Notes: a model not told the origin generated them from the sequence alone. Shown: positions 32,961-42,748, counted from the first letter of the stretch. The stretch is DNA of 42,831 bases from Pseudomonas sp. UBA2684 (GCA_002354655.1 DELY01000012.1:22577-65407); one strand, 5' to 3'. Numbers and translations: made by a program.

Positions 32961-33043
32961 CGGGCGCGACACAGAACTCGCATCGAGTGGCTCCTGGCGT
33001 GCGACTCAGGGCAAAAGAATTGGCAGGATCGAAGAGGTAAACA

Positions 33044-34153
33044 ATGAGTTGCGATTTCCTGAGCCTGGCTCAGCCGGGCGTGCAAAAATTATCGCCCTAT
33101 GTGCCGGGTAAGCCCGTGGATGAGCTGGCGCGTGAGCTGGACCTCGATCCGGCGTCCATCGTCAAACTGGCCAGCAACGAGAACCCGCTGGGCCCGAGCC
33201 CGAAAGCGCTGGAAGCGATCCGCGCCGAGCTGGCGGAGCTCACGCGTTACCCGGACGGCAATGGTTTCGAGCTGAAAAGCCGTCTGGCTGAGCGCTACAG
33301 CGTGCAGGCCGATCAGGTCACCCTGGGCAATGGTTCCAACGACATCCTCGAGTTGGTGGCCCGTGCCTACCTGGCGCCTGGCCTGAATGCGGTGTTCAGT
33401 GCACATGCCTTCGCCGTCTACCCGATTGCCACCCAGGCGGTGGGCGCCCAGGGCAAGGTTGTGCCGGCGCAAGACTATGGCCACGACCTGGAAGCCATGC
33501 TGGCCGCCATCGACGGCAACACCCGCGTGGTGTTCATCGCCAACCCGAATAACCCGACCGGCACCTGGTTCGGCCCGCAGGCGCTGAGCGATTTCCTCGC
33601 GCGCGTGCCGCAGAATGTACTGGTGGTGCTGGATGAGGCGTACATCGAATACGCCGAAGGCAGCGAGTTGCCGGACGGCCTCGATTACCTGGCGCAACAT
33701 GCCAACCTGCTGGTGTCGCGCACGTTCTCCAAGGCCTATGGTCTGGCGGCGCTACGCGTTGGTTATGCGATCAGTTCGGCGCAGATCGCCGATGTGCTCA
33801 ACCGCGTGCGCCAGCCGTTCAACGTCAACAGCCTGGCCCTGGCCGCTGCCTGTGCCGCGCTGGAGGACATCGATTACCTGGCGCGCAGTCGTCAGGTCAA
33901 TGATGCCGGCATGGCGCAGCTGGAAGCCGGTTGCCGTGCCCTGGGCTTGCGCTGGATTCCCTCCAAAGGCAACTTCCTCTGCATCGATTTTGCCCGTGAC
34001 ACCACGGCGATCAACCAGGCCTTGCTGCGTGCCGGAGTGATCGTGCGTCCGGTGGCCGGCTATGGCATGCCCGACTACCTGCGTGTGTCCATTGGCTTGC
34101 CAGAAGAAAATGCCCGGTTCCTGGCGGTACTGGCCCAGGTGCTGAGCGCGTGA
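33044..34153 (+). CDS. hisC: Histidinol-phosphate/aromatic aminotransferase HisC
   Basis: This 369-residue class I/II PLP aminotransferase has LASNENPLGPSPKA (about 41-54), NPNNPTGTWF near 165, the Schiff-base Lys in SRTFSKAYGLAALRVGYA near 230, and the C-terminal Arg region. In the supraoperon this HisC form can transaminate both imidazole-acetol phosphate and aromatic 2-keto acids. AGAGG 7 nt upstream supports ATG 33044. The stop overlaps the next start by 4 bp (GTGA). Pseudomonads usually have a second hisC in the histidine operon. Confidence 0.94.
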   Translation: MSCDFLSLAQPGVQKLSPYVPGKPVDELARELDLDPASIVKLASNENPLGPSPKALEAIRAELAELTRYPDGNGFELKSRLAERYSVQADQVTLGNGSNDILELVARAYLAPGLNAVFSAHAFAVYPIATQAVGAQGKVVPAQDYGHDLEAMLAAIDGNTRVVFIANPNNPTGTWFGPQALSDFLARVPQNVLVVLDEAYIEYAEGSELPDGLDYLAQHANLLVSRTFSKAYGLAALRVGYAISSAQIADVLNRVRQPFNVNSLALAAACAALEDIDYLARSRQVNDAGMAQLEAGCRALGLRWIPSKGNFLCIDFARDTTAINQALLRAGVIVRPVAGYGMPDYLRVSIGLPEENARFLAVLAQVLSA

Positions 34154-36408
34154 GTGCAGGCAAGCAAGCTGTCACCAAGGTGCAACCCGGGCAGCCTATG
34201 ATCGGCCGCCTTGTGGTGATCGGTCTCGGCCTGATCGGTGGCTCCTTTGCCAAGGGTCTGCGCGAGCGCGGTCTGTGCCGCGAAGTGGTGGGGGTCGATC
34301 TCGATCCCGAGTCGCGGCGCATGGCGGTCGAGCTGGGAGTGGTGGATCGCTGCGAAGAGCAGTTGGCCGCCGCCTGTCAGGGCGCCGAGGTGATTCAGCT
34401 GGCGGTGCCTATCCTGGCCATGGAGAAACTGCTCGTTGAGCTGGCCAAACTGGACCTGGGTGACGCCGTGCTGACTGATGTCGGCAGTGCCAAGGGCAAC
34501 GTAGTACGCGCCGCGCGCCTGGCCTTCGGGGGTATGCCGGCGCGCTTCGTGCCTGGGCACCCGATTGCCGGCTCCGAGCAGAGTGGTGTCGAGGCGGCCA
34601 ATGGCGAATTGTTCCGTCGGCATAAAGTGATCCTGACGCCGCTTGAGCAGTCCGACCCGCATGCCGTGGCGTTGGTCGACCGCTTGTGGTGCGAACTGGG
34701 TGCGGATGTCGAGCACATGCAGGTCGAACACCATGATCAGGTGCTCGCCGCGACCAGCCACTTGCCGCATCTATTGGCATTTGGTCTGGTCGATTCGCTG
34801 GCCAAACGCAGCGAAAATCTGGAGATATTCCGTTATGCCGCCGGCGGTTTTCGCGATTTTACGCGGATTGCCGGCAGCGATCCGGTGATGTGGCACGATA
34901 TCTTCCTCGCCAATCGCGAGGCCGTGCTACGCACCCTGGACGTATTTCGCGACGACCTCGACGCCTTGCGCGACGCGGTCGACGCAGGGGATGGGCATCA
35001 ACTGCTGGGCGTGTTTACCCGCGCCCGCGTGGCCCGCGAGCATTTCAGCAAAATTCTGGCCCGACGGGCCTATGTGGACGCTATGCACTCGAACGATGAT
35101 CTGGTTTTTCTGGCTAATCCTGGTGGCAAACTCTCCGGGCGAATTCGCGTACCTGGCGATAAATCCATCTCACACCGCTCGATCATGCTCGGCTCGCTGG
35201 CCGAAGGCACTACGGAGGTCGAGGGCTTCCTCGAGGGTGAAGATGCCCTGGCGACGCTCCAGGCGTTCCGCGACATGGGCGTGGTCATCGAAGGTCCGCA
35301 CCACGGCCGCGTGACCATCCACGGCGTTGGCCTGCATGGCCTGCAAGCACCACCCGGACCGATCTATTTGGGCAACTCGGGCACCTCGATGCGCTTGCTG
35401 TCAGGGTTGTTGGCGGGGCAGCCGTTCGACGCCACATTGACCGGCGATGCTTCGCTGTCGAAGCGGCCGATGAATCGAGTGGCCAAGCCTTTGCGCGAAA
35501 TGGGTGCGGTGATCGAGACCGGCCCGGAAGGCCGTCCGCCGTTGACCATTCGGGGTGGGCAGCGCCTGAGCGGCATGCGTTATGACATGCCGATGGCCAG
35601 TGCCCAGGTTAAATCCTGCCTGCTGCTGGCTGGCCTGTACGCCTCCGGTGAAACCTCGGTGACCGAGCCGGCACCAACCCGTGACCACACTGAGCGCATG
35701 TTGCGTGGCTTCGGCTACCCGGTAGCGGTCGATGGCAGCACGGCGCGCGTCGAGTCGGGCCACAAACTGAGCGCAACGCATATTGAAGTTCCGGCGGATA
35801 TCTCCTCGGCAGCCTTCTTCCTGGTCGCCGGCAGCATTGCCGAAGACTCCGAGTTGCTGCTGGAGCACGTCGGTATCAACCCGACCCGCACCGGCGTGAT
35901 CGATATTCTCAAACTGATGGGCGGCGATATCACCCTGGAAAACCAGCGCATCGTGGGCGGTGAGCCGGTAGCGGACATTCGTGTACGTTCGGCCCAGCTC
36001 AAAGGCATCGATATCCCGGAAGACCTGGTGCCGCTGGCTATCGACGAGTTTCCGGTGCTGTTCGTCGCCGCCTCCTGCGCGCAAGGCCGTACCGTGCTGC
36101 GTGGCGCCGAAGAGCTACGCGTGAAAGAGTCCGACCGCATTCAGGTGATGGCCGACGGCCTGCTGGCGTTGGGCGTCAAGGTTGAGCCGACGCCGGATGG
36201 CATCATCATCGACGGCGGTGCCATCGGCGGTGGCGAAGTGCACAGCCATGGTGATCACCGTATCGCCATGTCCTTCAGTGTGGCCTCGCTGCGCGCCACC
36301 GCGCCGATTCGTATTCACGACTGCGCCAACGTCGCGACCTCCTTCCCGAACTTCCTCGCCCTGGCCGCGCAGGTTGGTATCCGGGTGAGCGAGGAGGGCA
36401 AGTCATGA
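34150..36408 (+). CDS. tyrA-aroA: TyrA-AroA fusion: prephenate/arogenate dehydrogenase and EPSP synthase
   Basis: This 752-residue fusion joins two non-consecutive steps of aromatic synthesis. The N-terminal dehydrogenase (about 15-300) has NAD-binding [12 protein letters not shown] and the substrate motif [10 protein letters not shown]. The EPSP synthase (about 315-752) has GDKS (336-339), GNSGTSMR (408-415), SAQVK (484-488), RDHTE (511-515), NPTR (577-580), ELRVKESDR and HGDHRIAMS. The last-named set contains all four class II EPSPS signatures, but Gly411 is kept where the tolerant CP4 enzyme has Ala. The start is GTG 34150 (overlapping hisC) or ATG 34198. An internal ATG at 35083 (residue 312) is a possible separate AroA start. 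Confidence 0.96.
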   Translation: MSAGKQAVTKVQPGQPMIGRLVVIGLGLIGGSFAKGLRERGLCREVVGVDLDPESRRMAVELGVVDRCEEQLAAACQGAEVIQLAVPILAMEKLLVELAKLDLGDAVLTDVGSAKGNVVRAARLAFGGMPARFVPGHPIAGSEQSGVEAANGELFRRHKVILTPLEQSDPHAVALVDRLWCELGADVEHMQVEHHDQVLAATSHLPHLLAFGLVDSLAKRSENLEIFRYAAGGFRDFTRIAGSDPVMWHDIFLANREAVLRTLDVFRDDLDALRDAVDAGDGHQLLGVFTRARVAREHFSKILARRAYVDAMHSNDDLVFLANPGGKLSGRIRVPGDKSISHRSIMLGSLAEGTTEVEGFLEGEDALATLQAFRDMGVVIEGPHHGRVTIHGVGLHGLQAPPGPIYLGNSGTSMRLLSGLLAGQPFDATLTGDASLSKRPMNRVAKPLREMGAVIETGPEGRPPLTIRGGQRLSGMRYDMPMASAQVKSCLLLAGLYASGETSVTEPAPTRDHTERMLRGFGYPVAVDGSTARVESGHKLSATHIEVPADISSAAFFLVAGSIAEDSELLLEHVGINPTRTGVIDILKLMGGDITLENQRIVGGEPVADIRVRSAQLKGIDIPEDLVPLAIDEFPVLFVAASCAQGRTVLRGAEELRVKESDRIQVMADGLLALGVKVEPTPDGIIIDGGAIGGGEVHSHGDHRIAMSFSVASLRATAPIRIHDCANVATSFPNFLALAAQVGIRVSEEGKS

Positions 36409-37094
36409 GCGCTCTTGCTCCGGTGATCACCATTGATGGGCCGAGCGGTTCGGGCAAAGGCACGGTGGCCGGGTTACTGGCGAAGAAGCTCGGCTGGAGC
36501 CTGCTCGATTCGGGCGCCTTGTACCGCTTGCTGGCGTTCGCGGCGCGTAACCATGGGGTTGACCTGACCAACGAAGAAGCCATGAAGGTGCTCGCTGCGC
36601 ACTTAGATGTGCAGTTCGTCGTCGGCGTTGACGGCCAGGGGCAGCGTATTATTCTGGAAGGTGAGGAAGTGACCGATGCTATCCGCAACGAGCGGGTCGG
36701 CGCCGGTGCTTCATTGGTGGCGGCGTTGCCCGCCGTGCGCGAAGCGCTGTTGCAGCGTCAGCGGGCGTTTCAGGAAATGCCCGGGTTGGTGGCCGACGGC
36801 CGCGATATGGGCACCGTAGTTTTCCCGGATGCGCCTCTGAAGGTATTTCTGACCGCCAGCGCCGAGGAGCGCGCCCGGCGGCGTTACTTGCAGTTGAAGG
36901 CAAAGGGCGATGATGTTAATCTCGCGAGTCTTCTCGACGAGATTCGCGAGCGCGATGAGCGCGATACCCAGCGTGCAGTGGCCCCACTCAAACCGGCGGC
37001 CGATGCGATTCAGCTGGATTCCACCGAGCTCTCGATCGATCAAGTGCTGGAACGAATTCTGAGTGAGGTCGCCAATCGCGATCTCGCCGGATGA
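36405..37094 (+). CDS. cmk: Cytidylate kinase Cmk
   Basis: This 229-residue kinase phosphorylates CMP and dCMP to recycle pyrimidine nucleotides. It has the P-loop [12 protein letters not shown] at the N-terminus, [12 protein letters not shown], the CMP-binding [13 protein letters not shown], and the lid region [11 protein letters not shown]. It overlaps the preceding fusion gene by 4 bp (ATGA). A hairpin with T run follows it, before rpsA. Confidence 0.97.
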   Translation: MSALAPVITIDGPSGSGKGTVAGLLAKKLGWSLLDSGALYRLLAFAARNHGVDLTNEEAMKVLAAHLDVQFVVGVDGQGQRIILEGEEVTDAIRNERVGAGASLVAALPAVREALLQRQRAFQEMPGLVADGRDMGTVVFPDAPLKVFLTASAEERARRRYLQLKAKGDDVNLASLLDEIRERDERDTQRAVAPLKPAADAIQLDSTELSIDQVLERILSEVANRDLAG

Positions 37095-37130
37095 CAAGAG
37101 CTACAGCTGCTTAAGCTGACCAGCTCGCAA

Positions 37131-37174
37131 GGAGGCATTCGGGAGACCAGTCCTAGTCCCGGAGGCCTCTTTTT
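37131..37174 (+). terminator. Rho-independent terminator or attenuator between cmk and rpsA
   Basis: Outer arms GAGGC (37132-37136) and GCCTC (37165-37169), inner arms CGGGA and TCCCG, then TTTTT (37170-37174). It would end the supraoperon transcript after cmk, at least in part, and separates rpsA, which has its own 71-nt leader. Confidence 0.75.
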
Positions 37175-37245
37175 ATATGAACGTACCCACATTGTCTGGA
37201 ATGTGGTTTGGGCAGATTCCCTGCCCTGAATCAACAGGAATCAAC

Positions 37246-38925
37246 ATGAGCGAAAGCTTTGCAGAACTTTTTGAAGAAAGCCTAAAAACCCTCGACATGC
37301 AGCCGGGCGCCATCATCACCGGTATCGTGGTCGACATCGACGGTGACTGGGTTACCGTTCATGCCGGTCTGAAGTCCGAGGGCGTCATCCCGCTCGAGCA
37401 GTTCTATAACGATGCTGGCGAGCTGACCATCAAGGTCGGTGACGAAGTCCACGTTGCGCTGGACGCGGTTGAAGATGGCTTTGGTGAAACCAAGCTGTCC
37501 CGCGAAAAAGCCAAGCGCGCTGAGTGCTGGATCGTTCTGGAAGCAGCTTTCGCCGCTGAGGAAGTGGTCAAGGGCGTTATCAACGGTAAGGTTAAAGGCG
37601 GCTTCACAGTCGACGTTAACGGCATCCGTGCGTTCCTGCCAGGTTCCTTGGTCGATGTCCGTCCGGTGCGTGATACCACCCACCTGGAAGGCAAAGAGCT
37701 CGAGTTCAAGGTCATCAAGCTGGACCAGAAGCGCAACAACGTTGTCGTTTCCCGTCGTAGCGTCCTGGAAGCCGAGAACAGCGCTGAGCGCGAAGCTCTG
37801 CTGGAATCCTTGCAGGAAGGCCAACAAGTCAAAGGTATCGTCAAGAACCTCACCGACTACGGCGCATTCGTGGATCTGGGCGGCGTCGATGGCCTGCTGC
37901 ACATCACCGACATGGCCTGGAAGCGTATCAAGCACCCGTCCGAGATCGTCAACGTTGGCGACGAGATCGATGTCAAGGTTCTGAAGTACGATCGCGAGCG
38001 TAACCGCGTATCCCTGGGCCTGAAGCAACTGGGCGAAGACCCATGGGTTGCTATCAAGGCGCGTTACCCGGAAAGCACCCGCGTTGTCGCGCGTGTAACC
38101 AACCTGACCGACTACGGCTGCTTCGCAGAGCTGGAAGAGGGCGTGGAAGGCCTGGTGCACGTATCCGAAATGGATTGGACCAACAAGAACATCCACCCGT
38201 CGAAAGTCGTTCAGGTTGGCGACGAAGTGGAAGTCATGGTTCTGGATATCGATGAAGAGCGTCGTCGTATCTCCCTGGGTATCAAGCAGTGCAAAACTAA
38301 CCCGTGGGAAGATTTCTCGGGTCAGTTCAACAAGGGCGACAAGATCTCCGGCACCATCAAGTCGATCACCGATTTCGGTATCTTCATTGGTCTGGATGGC
38401 GGCATCGACGGCCTCGTTCATCTGTCCGACATCTCCTGGAACGAAGTAGGCGAAGAAGCTGTACGCCGCTTCAAGAAGGGCGACGAGCTGGAAACTGTGA
38501 TCCTTTCCGTTGATCCGGAGCGTGAGCGCATTTCCCTGGGTATCAAGCAACTGGAAGAAGACCCGTTCTCCGACTACGTTGCTGTTAACGATAAAGGCAC
38601 CATCGTGCGCGGTATCGTTAAAGAAGTTGACGCCAAAGGCGCCATCATCACCCTGGCCGATGGCATCGAAGCGACCCTGAAAGCCTCCGAAATCAGCCGT
38701 GACCGCGTTGAAGACGCGCGCAACGTGTTGAAAGAAGGCGAAGAAGTAGAAGCCAAGATCATCAGCGTTGACCGTAAGAGCCGCGTAATCAGCTTGTCGG
38801 TCAAGTCGAAAGACGTTGAAGACGAGAAAGAAGCCATCAAAGAAATGCGTAAGCAGGAAGTTGAAACTTCCGGTCCGACCACCATTGGTGATCTGATTCG
38901 TGCGCAAATGGAAAACCAGAACTAA
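37246..38925 (+). CDS. rpsA: 30S ribosomal protein S1
   Basis: This 559-residue mRNA-binding ribosomal protein has six S1 (OB-fold) repeats. Good examples are [39 protein letters not shown] and [19 protein letters not shown], each followed by a LHITDMAW-like or VHVSEMDW-like strand. ATG 37246 starts the conserved [13 protein letters not shown]; an in-frame ATG at 37177 just after the terminator would add 23 residues and is unlikely. The Shine-Dalgarno is weak, as is usual for rpsA, whose product controls its own translation in enterobacteria. Codon use is strongly optimised for high expression. Confidence 0.98.
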   Translation: MSESFAELFEESLKTLDMQPGAIITGIVVDIDGDWVTVHAGLKSEGVIPLEQFYNDAGELTIKVGDEVHVALDAVEDGFGETKLSREKAKRAECWIVLEAAFAAEEVVKGVINGKVKGGFTVDVNGIRAFLPGSLVDVRPVRDTTHLEGKELEFKVIKLDQKRNNVVVSRRSVLEAENSAEREALLESLQEGQQVKGIVKNLTDYGAFVDLGGVDGLLHITDMAWKRIKHPSEIVNVGDEIDVKVLKYDRERNRVSLGLKQLGEDPWVAIKARYPESTRVVARVTNLTDYGCFAELEEGVEGLVHVSEMDWTNKNIHPSKVVQVGDEVEVMVLDIDEERRRISLGIKQCKTNPWEDFSGQFNKGDKISGTIKSITDFGIFIGLDGGIDGLVHLSDISWNEVGEEAVRRFKKGDELETVILSVDPERERISLGIKQLEEDPFSDYVAVNDKGTIVRGIVKEVDAKGAIITLADGIEATLKASEISRDRVEDARNVLKEGEEVEAKIISVDRKSRVISLSVKSKDVEDEKEAIKEMRKQEVETSGPTTIGDLIRAQMENQN

Positions 38926-38945
38926 GTTCGGGTAATCCAGAAAAG

Positions 38946-38969
38946 GGGCGACTTCGGTCGCCCTTTTTT
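38946..38969 (+). terminator. Rho-independent terminator of rpsA
   Basis: Stem GGGCGAC (38946-38952), a UUCG tetraloop, GTCGCCC (38957-38963) and TTTTTT (38964-38969). This is a strong terminator 21 nt after the rpsA stop. Confidence 0.95.
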
Positions 38970-39046
38970 GTGCCCGCAATTTGCTGCCGTTCCACGTTGT
39001 GGGGGCTCCGCCTGTAGAGCCGCTGCGTGGCCCGGCTGCAATCCTC

Positions 39047-39072
39047 CCTGTAGGAGGGGCTTCAGCTGCGAG
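39047..39072. repeat. Degenerate REP-like repeat between rpsA and ihfB
   Basis: CCTGTAGGAGG (39047-39057) and CAGCTGCGAG (39063-39072) resemble half a Pseudomonas REP. An inverted degenerate relative lies at 41208-41244. The rest of the 325-bp rpsA-ihfB gap holds the rpsA terminator and no other gene. Confidence 0.5.
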
Positions 39073-39250
39073 CTCAAACATTCCCTAATCCAGACAACGG
39101 CTTACGCATGCGAGGGCGATCCCTTCTAGGTAATCCGCCGGTTGCTGCACAATTTCCTAACGCCTTGTTTTTTAGACTGTTCAAAAGCTGATCAGCATGC
39201 TAAAACCGTTCTATCGAGTGATCTAGCCACTTGAAAAAGAAGGGAAAACC

Positions 39251-39535
39251 ATGACTAAGTCGGAGTTGATCGAGCGGATTGTCACCCATCAGGGGCAGCT
39301 CTCGAACAAAGATGTCGAGCTGGCAATCAAGACCATGCTGGAACAAATGTCCCAGGCATTGGCCACTGGCGACCGCATCGAGATCCGCGGCTTCGGCAGC
39401 TTCTCCCTGCACTACCGCGCACCGCGCGTAGGACGCAACCCGAAAACCGGCCAGTCGGTACGTCTGGACGGCAAATTCGTCCCGCACTTCAAGCCGGGAA
39501 AAGAGTTGCGTGATCGAGTGAACGAAGACGAGTAA
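39251..39535 (+). CDS. ihfB: Integration host factor subunit beta
   Basis: This 94-residue DNA-bending protein forms the IHF heterodimer with IhfA. The sequence runs [11 protein letters not shown], then [17 protein letters not shown] and the beta-arm [10 protein letters not shown] with the intercalating Pro. Length and motifs match P. aeruginosa IhfB (also called himD). GAAGGGA 6 nt before ATG 39251 supports the start. It follows rpsA as in other gammaproteobacteria and marks the usual left border of the Pseudomonas O-antigen locus. Confidence 0.97.
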   Translation: MTKSELIERIVTHQGQLSNKDVELAIKTMLEQMSQALATGDRIEIRGFGSFSLHYRAPRVGRNPKTGQSVRLDGKFVPHFKPGKELRDRVNEDE

Positions 39536-39751
39536 TCCCGAATAAGACGTTTCTTACCCTGTTTCTCACAGGAAATGTCTGCACGGCTAGTGGGCCCGGG
39601 AACAAATTATCAAGATTGCAGTCTTTTTCTCCCTAGGCATTCGGATACGGCCTGCTGTCAGCCCCTCATAGGTTGTGAGCCCCCACAAGGAGCAGCGTGG
39701 AAAGTAATCGCACAACGCGATAGTCATTTCTAAACGGATCTCTGCCGACGC

Positions 39752-41023
39752 ATGCCTGAACAATCGCCCAAAACCTCCTACAGTACCGATGAAATCGACC
39801 TCGTCGAATTGCTTCGGTCGCTTTTCAAACAGAAATTCCTGATTTTATTTATTACTTGCCTGATTACATTGGCAGCGGCTGCTTATGCTTTTTTGGCGAC
39901 GCCGTATTACCAGGTGCAGAGTGTGCTGAGGCCTGTGGATCGGGGTAGTTTGGATGAGTTGAATGGTACCGGTGTCTACGAGCTGACGCCGAGCGAGGCG
40001 CTGCTGCGTGTGGCTTCCAGCCTTTCATCCTATGAGCGCCGCCTGGCATTTTTTCGCGATAACCAAGCACTTTTTACCAGTCTGGTTGAGTCAGATCGTC
40101 CATTAGAGCAAGTGTTTGAGGCGTTCAACGGCTCGGCATTTACCATGTTGCAGGCCGACCCCAAAAAGCCTAATAACCTGAGCGAGTTTGTCGGTATATC
40201 GTTGACGTACCCTGAAGGGGTGAATGGGGTTGAGGTCGTCAATGGGCTAGTAGCCAATGTGCTTGAAGTCGAGCGTGAGCGAGTTGCCTCGGACTTAAAG
40301 GTGCTGATATCTAATCGGCTATTTAGCCTGGAAAAGAAAATTGAGGCCGCGCGCGCTAGCTACGATGCAAGCAAGCAGGCAGAAATAGCCAACTTGCTTG
40401 AGCAAGATGCCTTGAAAAAAGCTCAGTTGAAAGACGAGCTGCTTGCCTTACGTGCTGAGTTGAAAACTCACCGCGAGAGCCGAGTCAAGCTGCTTGATGA
40501 GGCTGCCCGCATAGCCGAGTCATTAGGCATCCAAAAGCCCACCACCCCTTCGGCGATGGGCGATGTGCAGGGCAGCGGCCAGGTGGTGCGTACGGAAGTC
40601 AATAGCCGAGAAATCCCGCTCTACTTTATGGGCACAGAGGCCTTGCGAGCAGAGAGGCAGGCGCTAAACGAGCGCCTATCGGACGACTTCAGTGAGCCGC
40701 GGATTGCCGAGATCGAAAAAGAGCTGACGCTCCTGAGCCACAATCGGCAAGTTGAAATTCTTGGCCAGCGTCAGAATGAGGACTTGTATCTCAAGAACCT
40801 GGCGGAGTGGCGTCAGGAGGCGGCTCAGCTCAAAGGCATCGCATTCGATACCTCTGCTTTAAAGCTGGTTCGCATCGATCAAGTGGCGCTTGAGCCGCGC
40901 TCGGCAGTCAAACCCAAGAAGGTGTTGATCATCGTTTTGGGCGTAGTTGCAGGCTTGATGATTGGTGTGTTTGCCGCCTTGTTGCGCAATATTTTCCGCT
41001 CTAGAGACGTTGCGTCTGCTTGA
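39752..41023 (+). CDS. wzz: Wzz-type O-antigen chain-length regulator, copy 1
   Basis: This 423-residue polysaccharide co-polymerase has transmembrane segments at about 29-50 (ILFITCLITLAAAAYAF) and about 390-410 (LIIVLGVVAGLMIGVFAAL), with a long periplasmic coiled-coil region between. The Wzz signature YYQVQSVLRP follows the first segment. It sets the modal length of O antigen made by Wzy. It is longer than the usual Wzz (about 325-350 residues). The base composition is lower in GC than the core genes, typical of O-antigen loci. The ribosome site is weak. A paralogue follows. Confidence 0.9.
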   Translation: MPEQSPKTSYSTDEIDLVELLRSLFKQKFLILFITCLITLAAAAYAFLATPYYQVQSVLRPVDRGSLDELNGTGVYELTPSEALLRVASSLSSYERRLAFFRDNQALFTSLVESDRPLEQVFEAFNGSAFTMLQADPKKPNNLSEFVGISLTYPEGVNGVEVVNGLVANVLEVERERVASDLKVLISNRLFSLEKKIEAARASYDASKQAEIANLLEQDALKKAQLKDELLALRAELKTHRESRVKLLDEAARIAESLGIQKPTTPSAMGDVQGSGQVVRTEVNSREIPLYFMGTEALRAERQALNERLSDDFSEPRIAEIEKELTLLSHNRQVEILGQRQNEDLYLKNLAEWRQEAAQLKGIAFDTSALKLVRIDQVALEPRSAVKPKKVLIIVLGVVAGLMIGVFAALLRNIFRSRDVASA

Positions 41024-41364
41024 GCGGTGTGTATGGCTGTTCGCAAACACCGCGCTTGTAGGGATACGAGGCGAATAGTGGCACTTACCTTTTAATTGAG
41101 AGGTTGATCACGATTTTATTGTCTGGAAAACGACGCAGATGCGATGTGTGTCACGGCGCTTTTTCCAGCAAACTGACCACAAGTCGCTGTCAAGACTTGT
41201 AATGTCACTCGCAGCTGGCACAATGCTGCGAAACCTCCTACAGGCTTCTGCGAAGAGGCCTTTGCTTCTTAGCTTTTGATAGGGCTGAGAAGTAGGCGCC
41301 GCCCTGAGCGCGGCTCTACCCTGTAACGTGCCAGTGACACACCTTTATAAGACGGACCTTAGTC
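41024..41364. other. 341-bp gap between the two wzz genes
   Basis: No gene is seen. The gap has an inverted, degenerate copy (41208-41244) of the REP-like element at 39047-39072, and a GC-rich imperfect palindrome near 41296-41325. No convincing promoter or ops/JUMPstart sequence (GGCGGTAG) was found. Confidence 0.5.
41208..41244. repeat. Inverted, degenerate REP-like repeat between the wzz genes
   Basis: CTCGCAGCTG (41208-41217) and CCTCCTACAGG (41234-41244) are the exact reverse complements of the two arms at 39047-39072, with a longer spacer. The pair brackets ihfB and the first wzz. Confidence 0.5.
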
Positions 41365-42654
41365 GTGAATGCGATCTCTCCTGCTGCTCATCAAACCCCT
41401 AGCGATGAAATCGACTTGGTGGCGTTAGTTCATGCGCTCTGGGCGCAAAAAATACTCATTGCTCTTGTAACGCTACTGGTTGGTGCGGTGGCGGCTGCTT
41501 ATGCTTTTCAGGTGACCCCCGAGTATCAGGTGCAAAGCATGTTGCGCCCTGCGGCAGTCAAGGACCTCGATGCATTGAATCGCACCGAGGTGTACGAGCT
41601 GGCGCCTGAGGAAGCCATCCGCAGGGTGGGGGCAGCGCTGGAGTCTTATGACCGTCGCCTGGAGTTCTTTCGGGCCAACCAAGGGCTGTTCGAAGCCTTG
41701 CGGGAGCCTGGCCGGAGTCTTGAGCAAACGTTCGAAAGCTTTAACCAGCAAGCATTCAAAATGCTCCAGCCCGACCCGAAGAAAACTGCGGGCCTGAGTA
41801 ACTATGTGGGCATTCAATTGACCTACCCGAAGGGCGTCGATGGCGTCGCTCTAGTCAACGGATTGGTTGGATTTGCGTTAGCGTCCGAGCGCGAGCGCAT
41901 TGCGGCCGATTTGCAGACCATCATCCAGAATCGCTTGAATCAACTGGATTCGAAAATTGCAGCGGCCCGGGCCAGCTATGACGTCAGCAAGGAGGCCAGA
42001 ATCGCCAAATTGCTTGAAGCCGATAGCCTCACGCGTGCCCAGTTGCAGGATGAGTTGAAGGCTTTACGTCAGCAGCTAAAAACGCGCCGCGATAACCGCA
42101 TTACACAGCTGGATGAAGCGATTCGCATTGCTAAATCCCTGGGTATCGACAAGCCCACCACACCATCTGCATTGGGTGAGGGGGAGCGCGTCGCTCAAGG
42201 CAGCGTTATTCGCACTGAGGTCAACAACCAGCAGATACCGCTGTATTTCATGGGCAGTGAGGCTTTGGAGGCGGAGCGTAATGCACTGCTGCAACGCCGT
42301 TCCGATGATTTCACCGAGCCACGTATCGCGCAGATCGCCAAAGAGCTGCTGTTGCTCGAAAATAATCGGCAGGTTGAAGTGCTGAGCCAGCGTGAAAATG
42401 AAGACTTGTTTCTCAAGGACCTGGCCATCTGGCGTGAGGACGCGGCTCGCTTGCGCAACCTCCAGCTCGACGTGCTCGATCTCAAACTGGCGTCTATCGA
42501 TCAGGCTGCTATCGAGCCCTTGCGTCCCGTCAAACCCCGGAAAGTGCTGATTCTGGCTTTGGGCCTGATGCTCGGCGGGATGTTGGGTGTATTTGTTGCC
42601 ATGTTGCGCAGTTTTCTACGCCCCAAGTCTCACCCACTCAACTCGGCTGTTTAA
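41365..42654 (+). CDS. wzz: Wzz-type O-antigen chain-length regulator, copy 2
   Basis: This 429-residue paralogue of the preceding gene has the same layout: transmembrane segments near 28-48 and 397-417, YQVQSMLRP after the first, and shared blocks such as QIPLYFMGSEAL and KPTTPSA. Similar motifs occur throughout, so the pair arose by tandem duplication, but enough differences exist that they are old copies. The start is GTG 41365 with a weak ACGGA upstream. Two Wzz proteins could give two modal O-antigen lengths. The role of each is unknown. Confidence 0.88.
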   Translation: MNAISPAAHQTPSDEIDLVALVHALWAQKILIALVTLLVGAVAAAYAFQVTPEYQVQSMLRPAAVKDLDALNRTEVYELAPEEAIRRVGAALESYDRRLEFFRANQGLFEALREPGRSLEQTFESFNQQAFKMLQPDPKKTAGLSNYVGIQLTYPKGVDGVALVNGLVGFALASERERIAADLQTIIQNRLNQLDSKIAAARASYDVSKEARIAKLLEADSLTRAQLQDELKALRQQLKTRRDNRITQLDEAIRIAKSLGIDKPTTPSALGEGERVAQGSVIRTEVNNQQIPLYFMGSEALEAERNALLQRRSDDFTEPRIAQIAKELLLLENNRQVEVLSQRENEDLFLKDLAIWREDAARLRNLQLDVLDLKLASIDQAAIEPLRPVKPRKVLILALGLMLGGMLGVFVAMLRSFLRPKSHPLNSAV

Positions 42655-42748
42655 ACTTGGCACTTCTGTTCATGAGTAATTAAGGGCGGCATGCGTTTAC
42701 ACGCAATGGATTGCGCCTGGCAGCACTGCATATGTCGGCCATCGTTAA

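Noticed and set aside
32820-33047. Small plus-strand open frame just before hisC
   Set aside because: It is made of the degenerate tandem repeat and palindrome, and the repeat period breaks the frame between units. It has no ribosome site.
37177-37245. N-terminal extension of ribosomal protein S1
   Set aside because: It begins 3 nt after a terminator, has no similarity to S1 proteins, and the conserved [13 protein letters not shown] starts at 37246.
37282-39081. Open frame of about 599 codons antisense to rpsA
   Set aside because: rpsA has six clear S1 domains and strong codon bias. The antisense product has no recognisable motif.
39536-39751. ops/JUMPstart element before the first wzz
   Set aside because: I looked for GGCGGTAG in both wzz upstream regions and found no acceptable match.
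41197-41224. TTGTAA-N16-CACAAT as a promoter for the second wzz
   Set aside because: It overlaps the inverted REP-like arms at 41208-41244, is weak, and lies about 140 nt from the start codon.
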